From Phytoseiulus persimilis (Eukaryota; Arthropoda; Arachnida; Mesostigmata; Phytoseiidae), in contig CM075101.1 in NCBI GenBank assembly GCA_037576195.1, positions 53,940,001-54,004,000 of the forward strand: a DNA stretch of 64,000 bases, given 5' to 3'. The notes beneath the pieces are model-generated. The model was not told where the DNA came from and ran no database searches. It saw only the letters and a program-made list of their open reading frames with translations. Below, piece by piece: positions 11,601-21,833 of this stretch. The position numbers and the translations under genes were made by a program. Every line of letters starts with the position of its first letter. Position 1 is the first letter of the stretch.

Positions 11601-14600
11601 ATTGTTCGGCGAAAGGACTGGGGGAGTTAATGAGTTCTGAGATTGGATAGCAGCATGAAATGAGAAGCGTGCTGAAATATCGAGTCATCCAAGATGGTAT
11701 CTCACCACACTTTCATCACGTTTTCAGCCCAATCTACCTCCGTTCGGATGTGGGCTGCTTGCCAGTGACGAATTTTATGCGGAGGCTTCGAGCTCCTATA
11801 CGGAAGCAGCTGTAATATGGGAAGAAAGTGCTCTCATGTTCCTGATCCGGAGAAAGCGATGCCACGTTGAGCAACTAATTTCCTTACAGGGTTTTTACGC
11901 AAGATATATGATGAAAGAAGCTTCCCACGCGGAGAAACACGCGATATGGTCAAGAGCGCGACTAGCTTTTTCTTACCTTGGCATAACTAATTGGGCTTTC
12001 TGTTTCCGGAAACTGGTTCAAGATCGGTAGCCAGTGCTTCGATAAATCTTCCGTATGGAACGTCAACAGGGCGACCACCGCTTCTGGCCTTCGCTTCCGA
12101 GCAAAGTGGACCGCGGCTTCGAGAGGAGACTGCTGACGGAACCAGGCCATCTCGACTGCATCGAAGCCATCGGTGAAGGACTGGAAACCAAGATCAAGTA
12201 TCATTCATGTAGCTCAAATCATCCGAATCTTCGATGCTGGCTCCTCCGAGGGTTCTCGAACCACCGAGTTCTTCGATCTGCTACCTCGTAGACCTGCTGT
12301 GCGTCGAGGTAGCGCAAGAACTTCCGTCGACACTCTATCATCCACTTCTGTTCCAGCGTCATTTGATCGAAGCTCATCGTCCTGAGAAGACTCTCCTGCA
12401 AATCCTCCTCCTGAGCAACATCCTTCGGAATTTCGTCTGCCGGGGTCTTCGTCACCGCGAAAATGCTCGTCACACGTAGTCCGTACAAGAGTAGCTCCCG
12501 CGTCGACACCGGCTAAGGGTAGACCTCGGGTTAATTTCATTCGAACAGCCTGTTCGCATATCGGGATGGGGAATCGGATCAATCATGACACTCACGTCAT
12601 TCGCCAGCTTCTGCAAGCACTCTTGTAGAACCCAGGATTTGTTTTTGACTTTATGCAGCAGAGAATCGATGTTAACTTTTGAGGGTTCCGTCTTTCTCCA
12701 TTGATGCTGATACACGGGATCGGAGTCGAGGCCGAACCGGTTAGCCAAGTAAAGTGCCTCCGGATATTCTCCGTTATTGATCTGTAGTGAAGTCCTGTAG
12801 TTAGTTTAGTATCGGTAGAATTCCACTGATGGAGTGGTGTTGTCATGAGATTGGTCCAGATATCTCGAGCGACCTGGCACGCGCTGTGAATTACCTTGAC
12901 AGCGAATAATTCCTGAGGTGTGGTTGATTTCAAACCAAGTAGTCTATAGATTTTCACAACCCGTCGCGGCTTGACATCTTCGAAACTCGTGTCCAGGACG
13001 TATTCGAGAACTTTCCTCGCGGGTCCGATGGAGAGTAGTTTTCCAAGCCAGGTCGGCGTAGTTCCTTGCTCGTCGTCCTGATTATCCTCCGAAAGGAACG
13101 AAGATTCAAGTTCGGAGCCAATGAAAGAAGAGTTAGCGCGGGCTTTCGAGAGGCCCATTTGCCATTCGCACTGAAATTGCAAGTTGATTCAATGTGAGTC
13201 GAAACGCAGCGAGAGCACTCATCGTTGCACCCTGACTCGGGAAGGAATCCCGATTCGTTAAATTGGTCCCCAGTTTAGAATCAGACCTCAATCGTTAAGA
13301 ATCCGTGGTTGGCCATACTGGCGAGCCGAGGCGCCACCCCGAACCATTCTGGATTATCACCCAGCAAGTTCCGTCCAGTTTCAATAGAAATCACACAGAT
13401 TGAGCCACACCTGTAACAGAAATCCCATGAAGTGAGCGTGCGATTCCCTTCCCGACTCCTCATTGTACACATAGATTACCATGGAGAGATTGATCACGAT
13501 TCATCTATGGATAGATGAGTCATTCCTGAACCACCAAGATCGATGGATAGATAACTGATAAGATCCGAGAGCCTGCTGCTCTGACAGAGTCTCACCTTCT
13601 GACAATGATCATCTTATCTTCGCTCCACCAATCTACGTGCAGCAGGTTATGGAATCCTTCGGTTTTCTCCTGTATGAGTTTCTCGCTTTCCAGAAGGTGT
13701 GGATTCGTTGTCTGGTAGCTCGGAAGCTCGAACGATCTCCACATTTTGATCAGTATCAAACCCGGTAGAGACCAAAGTGACGCTACACCGGATGCGTGCA
13801 GACATAAGAGCTGCTTGCCTGCGAATGAATATTCGAGAAGACTCTTTCAATTCAGAAATGATTACGGAAGAATTCTAGCGCATGGGATCACGGCTCGCGA
13901 GAGAGCCATTTCTTCGGAATCATCACCTGACGGAGACATGGACAGCGAGCAAACGGAGTCTTCAGCCTGAGATCGGAACAGCGAGGCGAGCGATGACAGA
14001 AAATTGCTCTGCGTGAGAGATGGATCTTATTCGAAGTGCCGAAGCGAGTCTTTCCTACTGTCCGAACGTTGAGCAAAAGAAGCGGAAAACACATAGAGAT
14101 CACCCGAAACGTGTCCGAGACATCTCGCGATGTTCGTCGAGAACCAGATAAGAGAAGTTTCAAGACAAAACCCGATGCGCAAGCAATAACTCGGATGCGA
14201 TCTATCCCGTCTCTAACATCCGTGATGATCTCGAGACCGGAACTCCCCTCACCGTATCTTGGTGCACGGTTTCGACTCTCTGGAGATAAGGTTCTTCAGT
14301 CAAAATTTTCCACGCTGAAATGCCGGCTTCTCTCGAGGTCAATGAAGGATCGTCGGCATCAGCGTTTTCCATCAGACGGGGGCTACCGCCACCTACCAAG
14401 ATTAGAGAGTATCTGGAAAAATATGTAATCAACATACAATCGTTTCCAAGGTCGGTCGTTTGGCTCCCATGTACTCCGTCGAACGTAATCGAAACATGGG
14501 TACAATCGGGTACACTCACAGGGGATGATACACAGACGCTCCGATTGATCCACTCCCTGTCGGGAGGCTTGTCTCGAACGTCGGTGAAAAAGTCTCGCTG

Positions 14601-15691
14601 TTAACGAAGTAACCTCGAACTTGTCCGTTGTACGCTACCGTTATCAGCTCGTACGACCTTTTTCGAAATGGAAAAGCCTGATTACATTTTCGCATCTCTA
14701 TGATTTCAACTCTCTGAGAGGAGGTCGGACCAGGCGAAGGTTTCCTGGGGCACGTCCCTACCACTGTGTTTTCCTGGTTTTCTCCTCTGTCCAGAGCATG
14801 TTGACGAGTGCGAATCCGCCCCCCTCCAGCTTCGCCAGAGGGTCCCCATCGATGGCGTAAAGCATTTCTCCCGCCAAGTCAAATAAGCAAACCCGTCCGG
14901 CCGAAGACGATATAGCCAGGAGAGTCGTATCGGTGGACCAGGACAAACATCGAAATTGAGACAAGGGATCGTAGGACACTGAAAACGAGAAGATAGCTTG
15001 TAGGCTCGGAGCAGCCGCTCTATGTCCGTGAGGTAATGTTCCGCAGGCGTAAGACCCACGTTGGCAGTTTGCGATAACACTCGCGAAATCATCTCTGGAT
15101 CCTCGGATTTCGGCGCAGGTGTCTTTGAGAACTGCTACCAAACGTTTGTCCGATGACAGACTCAGTTGCCACGGCGGATAGGACGTTTTGTGCCACAGAA
15201 CGGGTGTCGATATTGACGGTGTCGGTAAGAGCCAGCTGATGAACCCCGATCCTGCGGGAGAAGATTAGCGGATCAGAGAAATTGAATTTCCCTTCCAGCG
15301 ACCGATTGCATTCGAAACCATTCTCGTATTCTAGACGTACTTGTTGATGCCACATCAGCGCCGTAGCCGAATTTCGTCTAGAAAAGAGGACATGAGTTCA
15401 GCGGCGCTCTCAGTTCGGTCCAATGATGGAGCTATTCATTGTCTAATATATTTATTTCATCTCATAGCCGAATCCGTTCCAGGCGATCAATGCCCGGAGT
15501 GCGTGAACGTCTCTTCGAGCATTCGAATTCTCTTCTCAATCGCCCGGTCTTATCCATCCTCCTGTGGGCTGTGAGGATCAGCTGATCATCGAGCTCACCA
15601 CTAGTTCAGGTTCCTGCACCCATTCCGAGTATATGAATAGCTCGTAGAGTATGTCCCTCTCCTCCGATGAATCACATTCGCTGACGGACAT
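5633..15691 (-). CDS. NBAS: NBAS (neuroblastoma-amplified sequence), complete, 28 exons
   Basis: NBAS is known as a subunit of the NRZ tether (with RINT1 and ZW10) for Golgi-to-ER vesicles, and it also acts in nonsense-mediated decay. Exons, 5' to 3': 15691-15599, 15377-15341, 15251-15060, 14978-14765, 14657-14520, 14412-14253, 13966-13927, 13818-13596, 13410-13287, 13170-12895, 12781-12596, 12512-12285, 12180-11977, 11809-11706, 11671-11507, 11411-11168, 11073-10875, 10779-10499, 10466-10299, 10206-9885, 9804-9728, 9634-9478, 9387-9242, 9085-8865, 8811-7823, 7745-7429, 7311-7054, 6943-5633. All phases join, giving 2357 codons against about 2371 in human. Recognised stretches include ILYELFIYSEW near the start, the propeller segment LLAISSSAGRVCLFDL, RLLGLKSTTPQEL, TLEQKWMIECRRKFL, the Sec39-region KRETIFGMA, and a conserved C-terminus. 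The start has a Met and an acidic leader as in relatives. The gene looks functional. The least certain junctions are the GTCTGA donor at 13286 and the GTGGGG donor at 8864. Confidence 0.95.
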
Positions 15692-17380
15692 CACGCAGGT
15701 CTGTTATTCCTTCAATCAATGGCCTTCAATGCGAAGCATGCCGAACAACTTCTATTCTGACTCCAAGGAGCTGCCAGCGAAGAACAACACACTGTGGAAA
15801 GGGTTCGGAAGCAGACGAGCAGACAGCACTCGGTGAGTGACACGAAGCGGCTGAATGTTTGGCGCGGCCACCGAGCAAAATAGCCGATTCGATCCTTGCG
15901 AACGGAACTGCTTCTGGGAGTCCACTTCGAGAACTCTGTCATCGATGCAGGAAAAAGAGGCGTATCCTTTCGACTCAGATCAACAGTAACACTCTCCTCT
16001 ATATGGGATTTACGAGAACCCCTCTTAATGTCTTCCTCGGTTAGATTCGCCCTGGTTCTCAGGAAAGCCGTGCGAGATACCTAGACCCGAACCGGTATCG
16101 TTCCGATTTGAGAGAAGATACGCTGCTCGAAAGTCCTGTCGTTCCCCCTCCCGAGGGTTGCTTCAAAGCGACGCTCTCGGAGCCCGCTTCCAAGTCGTCC
16201 AGCGAGGGCCAAATGGTCTCCTTCCACGTCGACTCCTCGGAAAGGAGGGGGGGGGGTGCTCATACCTCGGAACGGCATTCGTACCTCGTCATGTTCCACA
16301 GCTCACTCATGTCAGCATGGCAGCTCCGGCATGACAAAGAGGTGATTCAGGAAAGCAAGCTGGAATTGCGCGAGGTGCCCATGCGAATAATCCACTGCAC
16401 TCCTCACACATCGATTCGATGATTTCTCAAGGAGAACAGATTTCATCGTCTCACAAAAAACGAAAGACCTTTTCTACAACTCGTCATCCCTTGCGAATCG
16501 AAGTCTTAGGCATGGGTAACTGGAACGTTCGTTATAATCCGATAAAACCGCTGCGGATACCCTTAGCTGGGACGAATGATGTGGTTCCGAATATCATTAT
16601 TATGATCATCATGTTCACGGAAAATACACATTTCAGGAGATATTCATACATGATCTCTGAGAAGAACGATAGCGGGGTTGCTTCATTTACGCGAAACGCT
16701 CTGCGAGTTCGAGATGGAGGACGGCCCGCGACGCGCGACAGCATTCGTTCTTCAGGATTTTTCTTGGTACGGGTTTCATACCAGGGAGAAACATGATTGG
16801 AGAGATTCTGTAAAGTTCAGGCAGAGCCCATGATTGTGTCGCTTTTCTGAGGAAGACAAGAAGATTGCTCGAGATCAACGCAATCATCAAAGAAGGCCGG
16901 ACCTCATGGGGAACTTTGACGACTTCATCAGCGGAGGGTGCTGCTCGTCTGCATTTCGGAATGGTTCGTGGGCCAGTGGACGAGACGGGGCACACAGGCG
17001 AAGCACAGGATAGCCTGATGGATTGAGTGGGATATGAGTGGAAGCGAGGAAAGGTTCCAACTTTCGAGGGCGGTGAATGACAGAGGTCGGTTAGCGGGGT
17101 GCCGGTCCTCTTGCCCTCGGCTCCTTGTCCGTCGTATGGTCGGAGGCCTGCTTTCTCGGAGGCTCGGCGGACTGACTGGTCGGTCGGACGAACGGTCGTT
17201 TGGTTGGTTGGCGGGTGGGTGGATCGAACACGCTAGCGCGGGAGTGGATAAGCTTGCTTACCCTTTCCATCCTCCCCACCTCCCCTTTAGCACAGCCACC
17301 GGAACGAGGAGAGAACTCTCCTAACCGAGCGCACAGGCGAGCGAGCTGCGTAGAGCCAGGCTATCTCCTCCCTCAGTGGA

Positions 17381-17575
17381 TCGTTCGTTCGTTCCTTCCT
17401 TCCTCCCTTTTCGCCTGCCTCCCTCCCTGCCTGCCTGCCCGCCGGCCCTCTTGCTTCCCTCCCTGCCTCCCTCCCTGCTTGGCTGCCGGCCTCCCTCCCT
17501 GCCAGCCAGCCAGCCAGTCCGCCCGCCCGCCTGCCTGCCTGGTTGCTGCCTATCTGTCCGCCTGGCTGGCTGCTT
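17381..17575. repeat. Pyrimidine-rich tetranucleotide tract (TTCG/CCTT/CCTC/CCTG)n
   Basis: The tract opens with TTCG repeats, passes through CCTT, then mixed CCTC, CCTG and CCAG units. It is a degenerate microsatellite with strong strand asymmetry. The translated open frames here (runs of Pro, Ala, Cys and Leu) are artefacts of the repeat. Confidence 0.9.
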
Positions 17576-18186
17576 GCAGGCCGTCTACCACACAGACGAC
17601 AGCAGCCGCAAGAAGTGTGGGCCAAGCACTCGGCCTCCGAGGCTGCCACAACAAGGTGGGTGTTGTTTGACGTTTGAATTTCACCATATCCGTGTTTCGC
17701 GTCGAATCGCGCAGTGGAGCGGGTTCGACGACTGGTGGAAGTGACCAGCAGTCCAGAGTTCTCCGTGCTGGACTATCTCGCACCGTCATCGGGACGGTAT
17801 CCGCTCCCTGCTTCCGCGATTGATCGAGCCAAACTCTGCTCTCCCGCCTGGATTTGCTCCGGAAAGCAGCATCGTGATTCTTCGTTGCTCGTCCATTTCC
17901 GTGGCTGAGCCCAGCTCACAATCAGGAAGATTTGACTCGATCATCGTACCCTCGCCCGGGTTCACAGTCATCTATATGTGTTCGGTAGTCTCTCGTATTG
18001 TTTAGCCTTTCGAGTGTTCGAGCAACGGCTGTCCCCGGATTTCGGCAGAATTTAAATGATATCGGATGCCGATCGAGCCGACATGCCGTACAGCTATCGC
18101 TCGTCGCCGCCGCTGATGGACGACGACGGCAGCCCAACGAGAGGGAGAAAGAAGGTGTGAGTTAGTCGGTAGATAGAAGGGTGATT

Positions 18187-18255
18187 GAGCGAGCGAGCTG
18201 GCTGGCGGGCGAACGGGCGGGCGGGCGGGCGGGCGAACGGGCGGGCAGGCAAGCA
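18187..18255. repeat. GC-rich tetranucleotide tract (GAGC/GGCG/GGGC)n
   Basis: There are GAGC units, then GGCG/GGGC units interrupted by GAAC. A shorter GAGC run follows at about 18335-18350. It lies just upstream of the CRE and the probable first exon of the zinc-finger gene. Confidence 0.85.
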
Positions 18256-18395
18256 ATACTGCGTTTGAATCCACCGCGAGGAAGCAAGAAAGCGAACGAA
18301 TCGCCAACCGAAGGAGCGACAGACTGACAGACCGAGCGAGCGAGCGAGCACTCTCGTGCCGTTGCGGGAGGGGAGGGAGTGCGGGCGGCTGACGC

Positions 18396-18403
18396 TGACG
18401 TCA
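18396..18403. promoter_or_regulatory. Perfect CRE (TGACGTCA)
   Basis: This is a full palindromic cAMP-response/ATF site, with another CGTCA half-site directly adjacent. It lies about 200 bases upstream of a CCAAT box (18604-18608), a TCAGT arthropod-type initiator (18590-18594) and a strong splice donor. That arrangement fits a promoter driving the plus strand. Binding by CREB/ATF factors is inferred from the motif. Confidence 0.55.
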
Positions 18404-18590
18404 CGTCAACGGGTGGGGAGTCCTTGACGCTCGGTCGGCGCAGAGCGGCCACAGTAGCAACAGCGACAACAGTGAGCAAACTACGAACAAAGACCCAGTG
18501 TTCGCCAGCTCACTGACTAGATGCTCGCTCACCTGCAAAGCTGACTAGCTGCTCGTCTGCCCATCTGCCTAGCAGTCGGTACATCGAGCT

Positions 18591-18735
18591 CAGTGTTCGC
18601 CCACCAATCAGCTGCGCCGGATCTTCAACTTATCGGATACCCACGAGAAAGTGTGTCGAGCTGTTGTTTTGCTGGCAGTCCGTGTTCCGAGTGTTTGTTT
18701 GAAAGTTTTCGCGCGTTGAACCGCTCGCGCTATCG
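18591..18735 (+). other. Probable non-coding first exon of the zinc-finger gene
   Basis: The proposed exon runs from a TCAGT initiator near 18590 to the strong donor GTGAGTAAG at 18736. It carries no long open frame. The next plausible acceptor (TTTGATTGCAG at 21823-21833) opens the exon with the zinc-finger start codon, so the first intron would be about 3.1 kb. This join is inferred and no transcript evidence is available. Confidence 0.4.
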
Positions 18736-21700
18736 GTGAGTAAGCACCAGAATAGATCCTCTTCGCATTTCTTCCGATTATGAGCTCACTTCGCAGGGCC
18801 GGATCTGGGAGAGTGCGCCGAACAGGAACTTTTTTGACATCATCAAGCTGTGCTCGAATGAGGAAACATCCAAGATACCGATCTTTGGTATGCGGGGATG
18901 CTAAAAGATCCCACTCGACACCAGAGACCGACGAAGGATTCGTGACAGAAGTGTTTTTATCCCATTCGACTCGCGAAGTTCGCAAGTTCGGCAAGGTTGT
19001 TCGCTGTCCAAGCGTGCAAGATCCTGGAAGCTCAGCTCTCGAACACCGTTTTGTCTGAGTCGAGTGAGCGGATCCATGGCAGATTTTAGTGGACGTGTTT
19101 CGTCATCGAGCGAGCCTCTGCGGCAGCAGAGCCGCGATGCTGATGGTGGCAGTGGAATCACCGGCGCGGGCGATGCCAGGCATCGAGTGCTCTACAGCTA
19201 CTTTGCGTCTAGTGTTGCGCACCTGAATTTTCGGGAATCGAGGAGATTTGGGAGTTTGTGAATATGTTCAACTCCGTCGACCCCACAGCAATCGAAGGCT
19301 CAATCTATGCCCGCTCATCGACGAGAGGGAAGTGAATTGGAACAATCTGGTATCGAAGTCTCGCGCGGAGCCGACGTTCTTGTGCCGAATCATGCTCGTC
19401 GCTCAACTGGTCCATGCACGACGAGGTTCCACGAGGGGTCCTCACCGAAGTAAGGTTCCAGTCGTTGACAACAGCAACAACGTCTTCGACGAGTAAAATG
19501 TTTGCTCGAGAGAGCCGCTCGAGCGGCTTTGAGTAACTCAGCGTTGTTGGCAAGACACCGCCTCCCGACGTAGCTGCGATTGGAGAGATAGCGGCCGTAA
19601 CCAACGATATAGCCACCGAACCAGCCAGACAGCGAACTAAGCAGTGATCGCTTTACCACCGCCGCCGCCACCACGACGACTACATACACAACCACCGGCT
19701 ACGCCGCGCCGCCTCGCCGTCCGCGATACAGATGTCGCGGAATTTGTCTCGTTGAGACTCAGTTCACTGGTACTCGATCGGCGATATTACCGTCGGGCAC
19801 AGAGCACTCCAGCAGCATGTCGATGAATTCCATTCTCTCTTCCTGTCCGATTCCGAGGCATAGTTTCGGGCCGCGCATGGCTTTCTGTGGCTGTTTCGTA
19901 GGAAGAGCTGATCAAACCGCTTGTGGCTATGGAGTGGATGCACTTCATACCCCGTTCCGTTGAACCACATCAAGAAGTACTCCCAGATACACGCGGTTAT
20001 CGGATACGCTCGGATCAGAGGGTTCCGATGTCGCGATTTTCAGCCACGGCTCTCGCAGGAAGAATCCGTCCGTCCCTGAGATTCGAATCCTCATATCTCG
20101 CTTCGAGATTCTCCGGCCAAACGATGATGTATGTGTGAGAAAACTCGAGATACCTGGGGAGATCAGAGATGCTCAACTTGGAGCTCGATCCAATCAGAGA
20201 TTGCTGAGTTACGCTTCGACAAAAAGTTGAACCGTCGCGGAGGAGGACAGCAAAGCATTACGTGACAGAATCTCAAGGAAACGTTTGGCGTTTCCCGTTT
20301 CCGTGAAATAGACATCTCGGATCGCTAGAACAACGGATACATGAAGGTCACCCTGGTGTTGGAGCCGAACTTTGAAGATGGAATTTCGTTCTGCCACACT
20401 GATATTGTCCGTAGAATCGGACTCATGGAATTCGAACTCCTCCCAAGCGATTGAGCAGATGAGTGACACCGATAATAACTTCGACGACTGTATATTCTGC
20501 GTTGTCTAAACATGGAAGGAGGTGTTGAAAACATTTATCTACGACTCCCATCCGTCTGACAGCGTCATTCGTAGAGGACAGCGTTGAGCTTTCCGAACAC
20601 CGTAGATGTATCAGCGGTGGGTTGAAAACGTTTTCTGGAAGCCTCCTCCTTCCGCTAGCCACTCTTGACCTTGAGATTCGCGCGCTACATGGAACCGCCG
20701 TCATGAATCCAGAAGATAAAGAAAGTTGTTGCGTGTGAGCACGAATTAAGCCAGAGTTCCCCGGGCTGTTTGCTCTGGACGTCTTATATCGAAGAGGAGC
20801 GTCAAGTCGATCGCGACTCGACTGTCGTTCAGCAGCATACTATTGATATCACTGCATTCTGGACCTGTGAACCACGGTGGCCGTAACTGCCACAGCATAC
20901 TCACATCATGTGTAGGATATCGCATGTTCGAGGCGTCATACGTCGCTGGATGCTTCTCAAGATTATGTCTAATTCAAGAGTATCACGATTGTCAGTAGCT
21001 TCCGAGATCGACTTCGTGGATCGGTCGGCGTCTGCTCGAGATATGCACCGAACCGGACCCCCCTGATCCGGGATTCGCTTTCCAAGAATCGGCTGGGAAA
21101 CGCTGTTTTCCTCCGTTAGCCGAATCAATTCCCGATTTAGGCTCAACGTATCGACCAATAAACTCATCTCTTCCTGAGGATCATGCTCAGCTGCAGAACC
21201 TACCCCACCCATTGGTTCGGTCAAGCGCCGAACACGGGCTCCCAGACGAGGCAGAAGCCCAAGCTCCCATGGTTGAAGGACCTTTTTCGCACACAGCCCG
21301 CCCGTCCCCTTTATTAAGGGTGTAGAGGGCGCGGCATCTGTCAGGGCTGTGTGGCTACGGAGGAGACTCAGGCAGCCTCAGCCGATTTGCTCAGCTGGAT
21401 GTTCACTCCAACGATGCCCTACTTTCGCTACGCGTCCATGAGCTCTGCGGAAGGCCGCTCATTTCTGTGGTGTGTCCTTACTCTTCTCTCCTACGACCCA
21501 TTTCGAGGGATCGGGGAGGACCAGCTGGGTTTGAGGTCTCAGGAATCGTTGTGCAGCTTGGAAGGGATACACTATGCTCATCGTTGTCCGGAAATTTTTC
21601 ATTGGAAAGAGCAGCTCTTCCCCGCGATGAGCGGGAGTGGATTCGAACGCTGTCGGGGTACCAGACCCGGAGAGGAACATGAGGCCCAGACTTCGAGCGC

Positions 21701-21833
21701 GTTTTCCCCATGTTGAGGCGTCGGAGCAGGCGGCAACTAGCTGCACGAATGCAACCAGATCACAGAGTTTCCGGAATCCCAGGATTTTTAGATCATTGGG
21801 TTCTGTAACTTTTATAAGCTTCTTTGATTGCAG
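18736..21833. other. Large first intron of the zinc-finger gene (inferred)
   Basis: The stretch holds short open frames, a GCC/CGA-rich patch near 19655-19680, a 16-base palindrome at 19513-19528, and a candidate minus-strand gene at 20746-21212. A small plus-strand frame beginning with MADFSGRVSSSSEPLRQQS near 19077 has a good start context but no convincing splice donor. Confidence 0.4.
20746..21212 (-). CDS. Candidate two-exon small protein, nested and antisense
   Basis: I do not recognise this protein. Exon 1 (20905-21212) starts MGGVGSAAEHDPQEEMSLL and ends at a strong GTGAGTATG donor in phase 2. An acceptor at AATGCAG lets exon 2 (20746-20851) continue in frame (IDINSMLLNDSRVAIDL) to a TAA, giving 137 residues. 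The N-terminal half is acidic and polar with a possible short helix (LSLNRELIRLTEE). The last part is hydrophobic and ends RRPEQTARGTLA. The intron would be 53 bases, the shortest length also seen in NBAS. A TTAATAAA element lies about 100 bases upstream on the same strand (21310-21317). It could also be part of a longer gene continuing left, where other protein-like frames lie at about 20209-20704. Support is splice-phase consistency and composition only. Confidence 0.4.

Larger units (their letters stand above)
15692..18590. other. Divergent intergenic region between NBAS and the zinc-finger gene
   Basis: This region should hold the NBAS promoter on the minus strand and the zinc-finger promoter on the plus strand. 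Much of 17380-18360 is tetranucleotide low-complexity DNA. Around 16081-16310 both strands have protein-like open frames whose status I cannot resolve. No known family is recognised. Confidence 0.5.

Noticed and set aside
17287-17670. Long open frames rich in Pro, Ala, Gly and Cys on both strands
   Set aside because: These are translations of the tetranucleotide low-complexity tract, which is open in several frames at once.
21640-21660. Match to a tRNA B-box (minus strand GCGTTCGAATCC)
   Set aside because: There is no A-box at the right distance and no acceptor stem or cloverleaf can be formed. A similar isolated match near 30545 fails for the same reason.
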